Source: Jidongwangia harbinensis
GTDB lineage: Bacteria; Actinomycetota; Actinomycetes; Mycobacteriales; Micromonosporaceae
Assembly (NCBI RefSeq): GCF_020216025.1
Contig: NZ_JAIWNC010000021.1
Location: forward strand, 1 to 64,000
Direction of reading: 5' to 3'
Length of the DNA: 64,000 nucleotides
Made by a program: the position numbers and the translations under genes. This document shows positions 1 to 8,594 of the stretch, piece after piece; the first letter of the stretch is position 1, and every line of letters starts with the position of its first letter. Below the pieces are notes generated by a model that worked only from the letters and a program-made list of their open reading frames with translations, ran no database searches and was not told where the DNA came from.

Positions 1-83
1 GGCTCTCGGTCGCTACGGACCAGATGTAGTGGGGTGTCCCGGGGCTGTCCGGGCCCGGTCACACCGCCTCGTACTCGGCCGGG

Positions 84-698
84 TTACTTGCCGAAGAAGA
101 CGTAGAGCGCCCCGTACCGGACCGAGGCCTTCTCGCCGTCGGTGCAGGCGCCGGTCGGTGCCAGACCGCCGGTGGTCTGCAGGCGCTGGATGTGGGTGGC
201 CCGGGCCAGCTGGCCGCGCGGCGAACCGCTGTGCGAGGTGACCTCCAGCAGCAGCTCGGGGATCGCGCGGGCGCGCGTCTTCTTGGCGACCACCTTCGCG
301 GTGACCAGCGAACCGTCCCGCTCGTGCTCCCAGGTCGGGCCGCCGTAGTGGTGGATCCGGCCGGCCGGTCCGGCGAGCCGTGCCTCCGGCACCGACGCGC
401 CCTCGAACGAGCCGTTGGCGCAGGTGTACGTCTGGGTGCCGGTGACCACCCGGTAGTTGCCCACCGGGCGCAGGCCGGCCGGCGGCGCGATCGACGTGGG
501 GGTGGGTGCCGGGGTGGCCGACGGCGCCGGGGCCGGCGCGGACGGGGTGGCACTGGGCGAGGCCACCGGGCGCGGCCGGCCGGGGCGCCGCGTCTGCTCG
601 GCTGCCGACGCCTGGAACGTGACGGTGCCGAGGCCGACGACCACGGCGGCGGCGCCGACCGCGGAGATGGCGCGAAGCCGGGTACGGGTAGAGCGCAT
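84..698 (-). CDS. Secreted DUF3455-family protein
   Basis: This encodes about 204 residues. The N-terminus has basic residues (MRSTRTRLR) followed by a hydrophobic stretch ending near ASA, a standard Sec signal peptide. The mature part starts with a Pro/Ala/Thr-rich linker and ends in a compact domain with TYTCANGSFEG, GRIHHYGGPTWEHERDGS and a C-terminal YGALYVFFG. That pattern matches the DUF3455 family, which has no known biochemical role. The ATG at 698 is chosen because GAGGAG lies 8-10 bases upstream; longer in-frame readings would put charged residues before the signal peptide. It runs in the same direction as the kinase gene at 819-2624. The 83 bases between the window edge and its stop hold nothing I can identify. 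Confidence 0.75.
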   Translation of the reverse strand: MRSTRTRLRAISAVGAAAVVVGLGTVTFQASAAEQTRRPGRPRPVASPSATPSAPAPAPSATPAPTPTSIAPPAGLRPVGNYRVVTGTQTYTCANGSFEGASVPEARLAGPAGRIHHYGGPTWEHERDGSLVTAKVVAKKTRARAIPELLLEVTSHSGSPRGQLARATHIQRLQTTGGLAPTGACTDGEKASVRYGALYVFFGK

Positions 699-818
699 GG
701 CGGTAACTCCTCGTAGCAGTGACTCTCGCTGTCGAGCGGCCATACGGAAACGCTCCCAGCAGCGGATGAACGCTCCGTGATCGAATGCCCGATCGTCCAC
801 CCGAGGCTGCCTCAACGG

Positions 819-2624
819 TCAGAACGTGAAACTTGCTCCCGATGCCTGGCCAGCCGAGGTACGGCCGTTGCGGGCGTACTCCCAGCTCACCACCACGGCG
901 TACCGGTGTCCGCGGCGGACGGACACGGTGCGTGGCCCACAGGACCCGGTCTGGTTGCCCTCCGTGAACGACAGCCGGCACGTGTGCGGTCCGCCGACCG
1001 TGCGCCCGCCCTCCTGCACCGAGATCCGGACCGTGGCCCGGGCGCCGGCCGACGCGGTGAGTTCGGCGGACATCTGCACCCCGGTGCCGACCGCGTGGCA
1101 GGCCCGGACCAGAACCGGGTCGTCGAAGTCGAACTTCAGGCTGCGCCGGCACTCCTGCGGCCCGTACGGTCGCGCCTCCGGGACCGGCACCCGGCGGGAC
1201 GGCGTGGCGGTGCCCGGTCCGGCGGACCGCCGGACCGGCCGGGCCGACGAGGTCCTGGGTGACGGGTCGGCCGCCCGGTCCGCCCGGCTGGCGGCGCCGC
1301 CGGTCCGGGCCCGGGATCGCGCCGGCGCCGACGCGCTCCGCGGGCTCGGCGCGACGGTCGTCGGGGCGGGCGTGACCGTGGCGGCGACGGCGGCGGCCAC
1401 CTGCCGCGGTCCGTCGCCGGACCGGCCCAGATGCCAGGCGGCGGTGGCCACGCCCGAGGCCAGCATGGTCCCGGCCAGCACCACGAAGATGCCGCTCGGG
1501 CGGGCCCACCGCCAGCTGGGTGCGCGGTTGCGGGGATACGGGCGGCGCGGGCCGGGCACCATCAGCGACGGGTGTGACCGCCCGGCGGCGCGGGCGACGG
1601 GCGCGGCGTGCTCTGCCGGCGACACGACGGCCGGCGGCACGGCGACCGGCGGCGGGGCGACCGGCGACCCGGCGACCGGCGACACGACGGCGGGTGACAC
1701 GACGGCGGGCGAGACGGCGGCGGGGCGGGGCAGCGCCGGGACCTCCGCGGTCTCCCGGGCCACCGTCTCCAGCTCGACCACGAGTTCGGCGGCGGCGGGG
1801 CGCAGTCGCGGCTTCTGCGCGAGGCAGGACGTGATCACCTCCCACAGCGCGTCCGGGATGCCCGGCCGTCGCTCCGGACCGCCCTCGAAGTGCCGGCGCA
1901 TGAGGTCGGCGACGGTGTCGCTGTCGTAGGGCGGGCGGCCGGACACCATCTCGTAGAGCAGCACGCCCAGCGCGTACACGTCCGCGGCCGGGTTCGCGGC
2001 GGCACCGTGGAACGCCTCCGGTGACATGTAGTGCGGCGTGCCGACCACGCCGTTCGGGGTGGTCAGGGCGGGCGTGTTGAGCATCCGGGCGATGCCGAAG
2101 TCGGTCAGCCGGCTGTCCAGCCTGCCGTCCGTGATCTGCAGCAGGATGTTGTCCGGCTTCAGGTCGCGGTGCACCACCCCGAGGTCGTGTGCCTCGGCGA
2201 GCGCCGCGGCCACCTGGGCGGCCAGCCGGGCCGCCTCGGCGGGCGACAGCGTGTGGTGCTGGCGCAAATACTCCCGCAGGCTTCCGCCGGTGACCAGGTC
2301 CATCACCAGCCCGAGGGACTCGCCCACGCTGAACAGGTCGCGGACCCGCACCACGTTGCGGTGCCGGAGCATCAGCAGGATGGTCCGCTCCTGCACGAAC
2401 CGGGTGACCAGCTTGGGCTGCTGCAGCAGGCTCTCGTGCAGCAGCTTGACCGCGACCTGTTCGCCGGAGGCGCGGTCGACGCCGCGCCAGACCGTGCCGG
2501 TCGCGCCCTGCCCGATGGGCCGGATCAGGATGTACGAACTGCCGACGCACCGCCCGCTCAGGTCGAGGGTCGACGCGCCGTCGGCATCCGCTCGTACGCC
2601 GCTGCTCGTGGGATCCTTGTCCAC
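819..2624 (-). CDS. Transmembrane Ser/Thr protein kinase (PknB type)
   Basis: This is a eukaryotic-like serine/threonine kinase of about 601 residues. The glycine loop GQGATGTVWRG lies at about 38-48, the ATP lysine in VAVKLL at 60, the catalytic loop HRDLKPDN at 152-159, DFG at 175-177 and the SPE motif near 201-203, so all catalytic residues are present. A Pro/Ala/Val-rich low-complexity linker (about 295-340) leads to one membrane span at about 378-398. The extracellular part is Pro/Arg/Ala-rich, then ends in a domain of about 110 residues with four cysteines. It has no PASTA repeats, so the ligand is unknown. The GTG start at 2624 is preferred because GGAAGGA lies about 11 bases upstream; an in-frame extension to 2783 would add an unlike N-terminus. 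Confidence 0.88.
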   Translation of the reverse strand: MDKDPTSSGVRADADGASTLDLSGRCVGSSYILIRPIGQGATGTVWRGVDRASGEQVAVKLLHESLLQQPKLVTRFVQERTILLMLRHRNVVRVRDLFSVGESLGLVMDLVTGGSLREYLRQHHTLSPAEAARLAAQVAAALAEAHDLGVVHRDLKPDNILLQITDGRLDSRLTDFGIARMLNTPALTTPNGVVGTPHYMSPEAFHGAAANPAADVYALGVLLYEMVSGRPPYDSDTVADLMRRHFEGGPERRPGIPDALWEVITSCLAQKPRLRPAAAELVVELETVARETAEVPALPRPAAVSPAVVSPAVVSPVAGSPVAPPPVAVPPAVVSPAEHAAPVARAAGRSHPSLMVPGPRRPYPRNRAPSWRWARPSGIFVVLAGTMLASGVATAAWHLGRSGDGPRQVAAAVAATVTPAPTTVAPSPRSASAPARSRARTGGAASRADRAADPSPRTSSARPVRRSAGPGTATPSRRVPVPEARPYGPQECRRSLKFDFDDPVLVRACHAVGTGVQMSAELTASAGARATVRISVQEGGRTVGGPHTCRLSFTEGNQTGSCGPRTVSVRRGHRYAVVVSWEYARNGRTSAGQASGASFTF

Positions 2625-2837
2625 CGGTGGTCGTGTCCTTCCGCCGTCTGCCCGCCAGCCCGGAATGATGCTGTTTGTCCGGATCAATAGGCAAGCGTGG
2701 GCGTCCGAGTTCGCACCTGAGGTACGAGTGCCGCCGCACCCGTCACCGCCGCCGCCGGCCCTCGTTGCCGGCCCGGGGACCACCCGATCGGGGGTCCGGT
2801 TGGCCCGGTCCGGCGCACCTGACTACGGTCGGCCACC

Positions 2838-3764
2838 ATGACCTCACCCTGGCCCGACGTGGACGACGAAGAGGACTACGACCTCATCGCCAAGGACGAG
2901 GACGCGCTGCGCCCCGGCGTACGGTCGCTGCTCGACGCGCTCGGCGTGCCCGCCCCGCCGCAGCGCTACCCCACCGGATCACTGCCGGTGTACGCGGCCG
3001 GCGACCGCGTGCTCAAGCTGTTCCCGCCGATCTACGCCGGCGAGCTACCGGTCGAAGCGGCGGTGCTGCGCGCGGTGCACGGGCGGTTGCCCACGCCCAC
3101 CCCCGGCGTGCAGGCGTCCGGCGAACACCACGGCTGGGGGTACGTCCTGATGGACCGCCTCGACGGCCGCCCGCTCGCCGACGTCTGGGACGGGCCGGCC
3201 GGCCGGGACCGGATCGCCGACCGCCTCGGCGCCACGCTCGCCGCGCTGCACGCGGTACCGGCTCCGGACATCGCGGACTGGTGGCCGGACGACTGGGACG
3301 CCTTCGTCGCCGAACAGCGGGCCGGATGCGCGGGACGGCACCGGGCGCTGGGACTGCCGGACGAGTGGGCGGCGCAGATCCCGGCGTACCTCGACGGTGT
3401 CGACCTGGCCGGCGGCGAGCCGGTCCTGCTGCACACCGAGATCATGCGCCAGCATCTGCTGGTCGACGCGGACGGCGAGCTGTCCGGGCTGTTCGACTTC
3501 GAACCGGCCATCCGCGGCGCCCGCGAGTACGAGTTCGCCGCGGTGGGCGCGTTCGTCGCGGAGGGCGACGCCCGGTTCCTGGGCCGGCTGCTACGAGCCT
3601 ACGGCTACCGCGACGACCAGCTCGACGCGGCACTGCGCCGGAGGCTGCTGGCCTGGCTGCTGCTGCACTACTACAGCAACCTGCCCGCCTACCTGGCGCG
3701 GTTGCCCGCACCGGCCGAGCCCACCCTGGAGTCGCTCGCCGACCGCTGGTTCGCCACCGTGTAA
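2838..3764 (+). CDS. Aminoglycoside phosphotransferase-like kinase (APH/CHK fold)
   Basis: This 308-residue cytoplasmic protein has the protein-kinase-like APH fold. A substrate-side motif LLHTEIMRQHLLV lies at about 197-209 and a metal-binding-like FDFE at 219-222. In classical APH enzymes the catalytic loop reads HGDxxxxN. Here the equivalent positions are H199, T200, E201 and H206, so the usual catalytic Asp and Asn are replaced. I recognise this variant in unnamed phosphotransferase-family proteins, so the substrate should not be assumed to be an antibiotic. The kinase gene at 819-2624 diverges from it. The next gene follows closely, so the two may be co-transcribed. Confidence 0.75.
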   Translation: MTSPWPDVDDEEDYDLIAKDEDALRPGVRSLLDALGVPAPPQRYPTGSLPVYAAGDRVLKLFPPIYAGELPVEAAVLRAVHGRLPTPTPGVQASGEHHGWGYVLMDRLDGRPLADVWDGPAGRDRIADRLGATLAALHAVPAPDIADWWPDDWDAFVAEQRAGCAGRHRALGLPDEWAAQIPAYLDGVDLAGGEPVLLHTEIMRQHLLVDADGELSGLFDFEPAIRGAREYEFAAVGAFVAEGDARFLGRLLRAYGYRDDQLDAALRRRLLAWLLLHYYSNLPAYLARLPAPAEPTLESLADRWFATV

Positions 3765-3845
3765 CGGGTGGGACCGGGCTGGGCCGATCGGTTGCATTCC
3801 GCCGAACCGCCGGTCTGGGCCCGGGATTCCGCAGATCATGTCCGC

Positions 3846-5891
3846 ATGGGTGTCATGGCTTACCCCCTCCGGTACGCGCTCGCCGACCTCGCCCTGGCGC
3901 TCAGCCGGGCCGCCGAGGACGCCGTCGAGGTCGGCATCACCGCGGCCCGCGCCGCCGCCGACATGATCGGTGACGGCGCCGGTGTGCAGTTGCTCGGCGA
4001 CGACGGCAGGTATCGGACGATCACGTTCCATCACACCGACGACGAGCACGCCGAGGCGCTGACCCGGGTGCTCGACCGGGCCGGCGAACTGCCCGACGAC
4101 GACTTCTCCACCGCGCTCGCGGCCAGCCGGCGCCCGGTGGTGCTGGCCGCCGAGCCGGGCGCGCCGCTCACCCGGATGGTGATCCACTCCGGCCAGGCTC
4201 CGGACGTGTACGCGTCGGTGCTCTGCCCGATCATCGTGGACAACACGTACGCCGGCTACCTGGTGCTGATCCGGACCTCGCCCGGGGCCGCGTACGCCAC
4301 CGCCGAGGTGGAACTGGCCCGCGACATCGCCGGCGAACTCAGCCTCGCGCTGTCGTCGGCCCGCGCGCTGGAACGGTTGCGGGCCAGCGAGGAACGGTTC
4401 CGCCGGGTACTGGAGACCATCCCCGAGGGCGTGCTGCAACTCGACACCGAGGGCGTGGCGACGTACGCGAACGAGCCCATCGGTGTGGTCCTCGGCCTGC
4501 CCCGCAGCCAGCTCGTCGGGGTGTCCCTGCGCGGTTTCCTGGACGCGCAGGGCCAGCGTGAACTGGCCCGCCGGCTGACCGAGTGCAAGGCCGGGCGGTC
4601 CACCGTCGGCGCCACCCGGTTGCTGCGCGCGGACGGCTCGCACCGCAGCGTGCGGGTCAGCATGATGCCGCTCACCGACGAGCACGGCCAGTACAACGGC
4701 GTGCTGTGCATGGTCACCGACACCACCGACCACATCGACGCCCGCGGACTCAAACGCCAGCTCGACCACCTGCGCCGGCTGGACAGCCTGGGCCAGCTGA
4801 TCGGCGGCATCTCGCACGACTTCAACAACCTGATGACCGTGGTCGCCGGGTCCGCCGACATGATCGCCTCGACCACCGCGGACGGCTCACCGCACCACCA
4901 GATGGCCCAGGACATCCTGACCGCGGTCACCACCGGCCGTACGCTCACCCACCAGCTGCTCGCGTTCGGCCGTACCGACGGCAACCGCCCCGAGATCATC
5001 CCCATCCCGGACCTGCTCACCGACGTGCAGAGCCTGTTCAGCCGGACCCTCGGCGAGCACATCGGCCTGGACCTGGCGTTCGGGCCGGACGTGTGGCCGG
5101 TCCGGGCCGAACGCGGCCCGCTCGAACAGGCCCTGGTGAACCTGGCCGCGAACGCCCGCGACGCGATGCTGCACGGCGGCATGCTGCGGGTCGCCGCCAC
5201 CAACGAGGTGGTCGAACCGGGCCAGCTCGCCGAGGGCGCACCCACCGGCCGCCTGGTGCACATGGTGATCACCGACACCGGCGTCGGGATGAGCGACGAG
5301 ACCCGCCAGCGCGCCCTGGAGCCGTTCTTCACCACCCGGCCCACCGCCGCCGGGCTGGGCCTGGCCACCGCCGCCGGCATCGTGCAGAGCTTCGGCGGCC
5401 ACATCACGCTGGAGTCCGAACCCCGGATGGGCACCACCGTGCACCTCTACCTGCCGGCCGCCGAGGAACGCTCCCCGGGCGTCGACCGCGAGGCCACGCC
5501 GTCGGTGATCGGCCGCGTCCTGATCGTCGAGGACCAGCCCGAGGTGGCCCAGCTGGTGCAACGCATGATCGCCCCGGCCGGGTACGAGATCACCGTCGCC
5601 ACCGACGCCCTGATGGCGGTCACCCAGGTGGCCGCCGGCGCCCGCCCCGACCTGCTGATCACCGACGTGGTGATGCCGACGATGACCGGCCCGGAACTGG
5701 CGTCCGCCCTGCGCACCCACCAGCCGGACCTGCCGGTGCTGTTCATGTCGGGCTACACGGCGGCGTCGCTGGGACCGCAGCTCAACCTGGACGACAACAG
5801 CATGCTGATCGAGAAGCCGTTCACCCGGTCCGCGATGCTGGGCGCCATCCGCCGCCTATGCGGCCCTCAGCCCCCACTCCCGACGACCTAG
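3846..5891 (+). CDS. Hybrid histidine kinase: GAF-PAS-HisKA-HATPase-REC
   Basis: This is a soluble hybrid sensor kinase of about 681 residues. Domains in order are an N-terminal GAF-like region (about 15-175), a PAS domain beginning SEERFRRVLETIPEGVLQL, an H-box GGISHDFNNLM with phospho-acceptor H324, an N-box NLAANARDAM, a G-box DTGVGM, an F-box FFTT and a C-terminal receiver with phospho-acceptor D607 (LLITDVVMP) and lysine in EKPF. There are no membrane segments, so it probably senses an intracellular signal through GAF or PAS. The receiver has no DNA-binding output, so it should pass phosphate on or act as a sink. In-frame starts exist at 3768 (GTG), 3846 and 3855 (ATG). None has a clear Shine-Dalgarno; 3846 is a compromise. 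Its last 36 bases overlap the shifted 3' end of the broken MarR gene. Confidence 0.85.
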   Translation: MGVMAYPLRYALADLALALSRAAEDAVEVGITAARAAADMIGDGAGVQLLGDDGRYRTITFHHTDDEHAEALTRVLDRAGELPDDDFSTALAASRRPVVLAAEPGAPLTRMVIHSGQAPDVYASVLCPIIVDNTYAGYLVLIRTSPGAAYATAEVELARDIAGELSLALSSARALERLRASEERFRRVLETIPEGVLQLDTEGVATYANEPIGVVLGLPRSQLVGVSLRGFLDAQGQRELARRLTECKAGRSTVGATRLLRADGSHRSVRVSMMPLTDEHGQYNGVLCMVTDTTDHIDARGLKRQLDHLRRLDSLGQLIGGISHDFNNLMTVVAGSADMIASTTADGSPHHQMAQDILTAVTTGRTLTHQLLAFGRTDGNRPEIIPIPDLLTDVQSLFSRTLGEHIGLDLAFGPDVWPVRAERGPLEQALVNLAANARDAMLHGGMLRVAATNEVVEPGQLAEGAPTGRLVHMVITDTGVGMSDETRQRALEPFFTTRPTAAGLGLATAAGIVQSFGGHITLESEPRMGTTVHLYLPAAEERSPGVDREATPSVIGRVLIVEDQPEVAQLVQRMIAPAGYEITVATDALMAVTQVAAGARPDLLITDVVMPTMTGPELASALRTHQPDLPVLFMSGYTAASLGPQLNLDDNSMLIEKPFTRSAMLGAIRRLCGPQPPLPTT

Positions 5892-6390
5892 CTCTGACCT
5901 CCCGGCGGCGCCCGCCTCCGTGATCGCTCGTTGCCGGGCTGCGGCCACCTCCGGCGACGCCACGCCGGTCAGCGCCTGCGCGATCTTCCGCAACTCCGTC
6001 ACCTGCTCGCGGGACAGTACGTCGAGGACCGCCGCCGCGCCTCGCGGACGTGACCGGGCGCCGCAGCCACCAGCGCCGCCACGCCCTCCTCGGTGAGCAC
6101 CAGCTCGGTGACGCGCGACTCGCCGTTGGCCACCCTCCGCCGGACCGGTCCTTGCTGCTCCAGCCGGCTCACGGCGTGCGACAGCCGGGACAGCGTGTCC
6201 CCGACGAGCTGGGCCGGCCGGGTCCTCTGCAGGGCCTGGTTCGGCGGCACGGACAGCCGCGACAGCATCGAGTACTCGAAGAGATTCATGCCGGAATCGC
6301 GCTTGAGTTGTGCGTCGACCGCCGGTGGAACGCTCATCAGCATCGCCATCAGCGACATCCCGGCGGCCCGCTCGTCATGGGTCGGGCCAC
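5856..6390 (-). pseudogene. MarR-family regulator, apparently frameshifted
   Basis: Reading leftward, one open frame gives a MarR-like core: LKRDSGMNLFEYSMLSRLS, then a wing region LSRLSHAVSRLEQQG and RRRVANGESRVTEL. That frame ends in an unrelated tail at 5999. From about 6035 the family-like continuation (AVLDVLSREQVTELRKIAQAL) is in another frame and runs open to a TAG at 5856-5858, so a one-base loss near 6035-6042 is likely. A second break sits near the start: GTG 6388-6390 gives VARPMT and the downstream frame gives ERAAGMSLM, again one base out of register. The core also has an odd Pro where such proteins usually carry Trp before RRR. I infer a decaying gene; two assembly errors are the alternative. 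It faces the azoR-like gene across two operator-like repeats. Confidence 0.6.
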
Positions 6391-6425
6391 GGCGTGGGAC
6401 TGGTCACAACGATCATCGTAACCGG

Positions 6426-6474
6426 CGACTTGAACATTCACGTTGTTCCTGGCACCCTCGACTTGAACGTTCAA
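6426..6474. promoter_or_regulatory. Paired MarR-type operator boxes
   Basis: The 15-base sequence CGACTTGAACNTTCA occurs twice in direct orientation, at 6426-6440 and 6459-6473, exactly 33 bases apart, or about three helical turns. The second copy contains the perfect 12-base palindrome TTGAACGTTCAA (6463-6474). The repeats lie between the divergent MarR-type gene and the azoR-like gene, where MarR proteins usually bind. The assignment to that regulator is inference. Confidence 0.65.
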
Positions 6475-6501
6475 CACCGACGTAACCAGAGGATTCCACC
6501 C

Positions 6502-7134
6502 ATGTCCGTCCTGCGTATCGACGCCAGCATCCAGGGCCCGCGCTCGGCCAGCAGCGAACTCGCCGACATCGCCGAGGCCGAGTGGTCCGCCACCCATCCC
6601 GGCACCACCTTCGTCCGCCGCCACCTCGGTGCCGAACCGTTGCCCGCCGACGCCTGGGCCGCCGCCGTCCACGGCGGATTCACCCCCGAACAGCAGCGCA
6701 CGCCCGCCCAGCGCGACGCCATCGCTCTGGCCCGCACCCTGGCCGCCGAACTGCGCCAGGCCGACGGCGCGATCCTCGCCCTGCCGCTCTACAACTGGGG
6801 CGTCTCCCAGCACGTCAAGACCTGGATCGACCTGACCATCGCCGGCGGTGAGAACGGCGAGCGGCTGCTCGACGCCAAGCCGGCGATCGTGCTCACCACC
6901 CGCGGCGGTGGATACGGCCCCGGCACCCCGAGGGAGGGATGGGACCACAACACCGCGTTCCTGCGCCGCGTCGTCGCCGACGTGTGGGGCGCCAACCTCA
7001 CCCTGATCGAGCGCGAACTCACGCTCGCCGGCGTCAACCCCGCCATGGACCCGTTCCGGGAGACCGCCGAGCTGATGCGCAAAGCCGCCCGAGAAGCCGC
7101 TTCGCACGCGGGCCGCACCGCGGCCGCGTACTAG
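6502..7134 (+). CDS. azoR: FMN-dependent NADH:quinone oxidoreductase / azoreductase
   Basis: This encodes 210 residues, the usual AzoR/AcpD length. It starts with the flavodoxin-like LRIDASIQGPRSASSELA, the FMN-phosphate loop region of this family. The middle part has LPLYNWGVSQHVKTWID, matching the flavin-contacting segment P-x-YN-x-x-P/S. The enzyme reduces quinones and azo dyes with NAD(P)H through bound FMN in the cytoplasm. The ATG at 6502 follows AGAGGA (6488-6493) with good spacing. It heads a likely two-gene operon with the NTF2-like gene 21 bases downstream. Upstream lie the paired operator boxes and the divergent, apparently broken MarR gene, so expression may now be unrepressed. 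Confidence 0.88.
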   Translation: MSVLRIDASIQGPRSASSELADIAEAEWSATHPGTTFVRRHLGAEPLPADAWAAAVHGGFTPEQQRTPAQRDAIALARTLAAELRQADGAILALPLYNWGVSQHVKTWIDLTIAGGENGERLLDAKPAIVLTTRGGGYGPGTPREGWDHNTAFLRRVVADVWGANLTLIERELTLAGVNPAMDPFRETAELMRKAAREAASHAGRTAAAY

Positions 7135-7155
7135 AAGAGGCCGGAGGAAACCGTC

Positions 7156-7632
7156 ATGACCATAACCCTCGGACTTGGCCGGGGCGCTTCCCCACTCCTT
7201 CGACCCGAAATGAGTCTGATGAGCCACATCGAGTTCGTTCAGCAATACAGCACGTTCATCGAATCCACGATGCTCGACGAGCAGGCGTTCCTCGCCAAGC
7301 TGCCGCACTACATCACCGATGAGTCCGTTCTGGTCGAACCCGACAGTCTTTTCGGCCGCCTCGTGGGAATCAACGGATGGAACCAGTGGCGCACGGCCGC
7401 GGCCGACATGGCGATGCGGACCGGTGTCCGGTTCGTGACCGGCGGATCACAGTTCTTCGAGAACGGCGACACCGTGCTGCACTACTACGAGATCGACTTC
7501 TCCGCACGCGAAGGCTATCCGGACGGCTGGCGCACATCGATTATCGAACGGTACGACTTCGCCGGCGGGAAAATCGCCACGCTGACTGCCTACTACGCCG
7601 ACACGACAGCATTCCTCAGGTACTTCTCCTGA
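7156..7632 (+). CDS. SnoaL/NTF2-fold protein
   Basis: This 158-residue protein has the size and pattern of the SnoaL-like cone-shaped NTF2 fold: an N-terminal helical part (FVQQYSTFIESTMLDEQAFLAKLPHYI is one helical run), then strands such as GDTVLHYYEIDF and a closing AYYADTTAFLRYF. Members include polyketide cyclases, isomerases and small ligand-binding proteins, so no reaction can be assigned. The ATG at 7156 has a strong GGAGG at 7143-7147. An internal ATG at 7210 (MSLMSHIEF) is a weaker alternative. It probably shares a transcript with the azoR-like gene, suggesting a role in the same electrophile or quinone response. Confidence 0.65.
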   Translation: MTITLGLGRGASPLLRPEMSLMSHIEFVQQYSTFIESTMLDEQAFLAKLPHYITDESVLVEPDSLFGRLVGINGWNQWRTAAADMAMRTGVRFVTGGSQFFENGDTVLHYYEIDFSAREGYPDGWRTSIIERYDFAGGKIATLTAYYADTTAFLRYFS

Positions 7633-7703
7633 CCACCGTCTCGCCGGTGGGTACGCGTTGGCCGACGTCCGGCGTCGACCTCGACGTGATCCGCGGCGGC
7701 GGG

Positions 7704-8594
7704 TCAGAGACGGTCGCGGGCCGCCGTGGCGAGCAGGTGAAACGCCTGCGCCTCCGCCGACGTGCCACTCCTGTCGAAGGACGGTGACCCGCACGCCCCC
7801 CGCACCCAGCCCGACCCGTCGACCCGGGCGGTCGCCGCGGCCAGCAGGTCCCGTCCCACCTGCGCGTACGACCGGGGCAGCCACCCGTCGGCCACGCCGG
7901 TGAGGGCCGCGTACGCGAACATCTGCGCCGCGTTGGTCTCCACGAACGTCGCCGGATCGTCCAGCACGTCGTGGAACAGCCCGTCCGGCCGGCGCAGCGC
8001 CAGGCAGGCGTCCAGCACCTCCCGGGCGTGCCCGGCCAGCGGCAGCGACGGCGCCGCCCGCAGCGCCCGGGCGATGCCGGCCACCACCCAGCCGTTGCCG
8101 CCGCCCCAGAGGTCGGCGCGGCGCAGCGAGCCGGTCTCCTCGGACCAGATCGCCGCATACCGCCCGTCCCGGCAGAGCCGCTGCCGGTGGCCCTCGACCT
8201 GCTGCACGGCGAGGTCGGTGCGGCCGGACCGGGCCAGGAACGGCACCACCATGTAGACCGTGTCGGCCCACATCTCGCGGCCGTCGAGCAGGTGGTAGAG
8301 CGTGCCGTCGGCGGCCCGGGGCGCGCCGTGGGCGAGCCAGTCGAGCTGGCGGCGGGCGGCGTCGGTGAAGCCGGCGCGCAGGACCGCCTCGCCGCAGGCG
8401 GCGCCGTTCACCGAGCCGGTCTCGTCCGCCACGGTGCCGAGCCGGCCGTCCGCGGACTGCCGGGTCACCGCGGCCTCGGCGAGCAGGGCGGCCAGGTCGG
8501 TGCGGCCCAGGTCGAGGGCGGCCTGCGCGGCCACGCCCTGCTCCCAGCTCTGCCGCTGCACCGCCAGCAGGGCGGTGAGCACCCGTTCGATCAT
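7704..8594 (-). CDS. GH88/GH105-like unsaturated glycuronyl hydrolase
   Basis: This 296-residue protein has the alpha6/alpha6-barrel pattern of GH88/GH105: SWEQGVAAQAAL near the N-terminus, DGREMWADTVYMVVPFLA in the middle, and LWGGGNGWVVAGIARAL. The Asp in MWADTVYM is the probable catalytic acid, by analogy with YteR-type rhamnogalacturonyl hydrolases. It is somewhat shorter than typical members and has no signal peptide, so it should act inside the cell on small unsaturated oligosaccharides. Its ATGA start overlaps the stop of the PRPP synthetase-like gene by four bases, so the two are translationally coupled. I know of no metabolic reason for that pairing. Confidence 0.75.
   Translation of the reverse strand: MIERVLTALLAVQRQSWEQGVAAQAALDLGRTDLAALLAEAAVTRQSADGRLGTVADETGSVNGAACGEAVLRAGFTDAARRQLDWLAHGAPRAADGTLYHLLDGREMWADTVYMVVPFLARSGRTDLAVQQVEGHRQRLCRDGRYAAIWSEETGSLRRADLWGGGNGWVVAGIARALRAAPSLPLAGHAREVLDACLALRRPDGLFHDVLDDPATFVETNAAQMFAYAALTGVADGWLPRSYAQVGRDLLAAATARVDGSGWVRGACGSPSFDRSGTSAEAQAFHLLATAARDRL

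Noticed and set aside
5990..6045. Programmed frameshift in the MarR-type gene
   Set aside because: There is no slippery heptamer or strong downstream structure that I can see, and a second register change near the start makes decay or error more likely.
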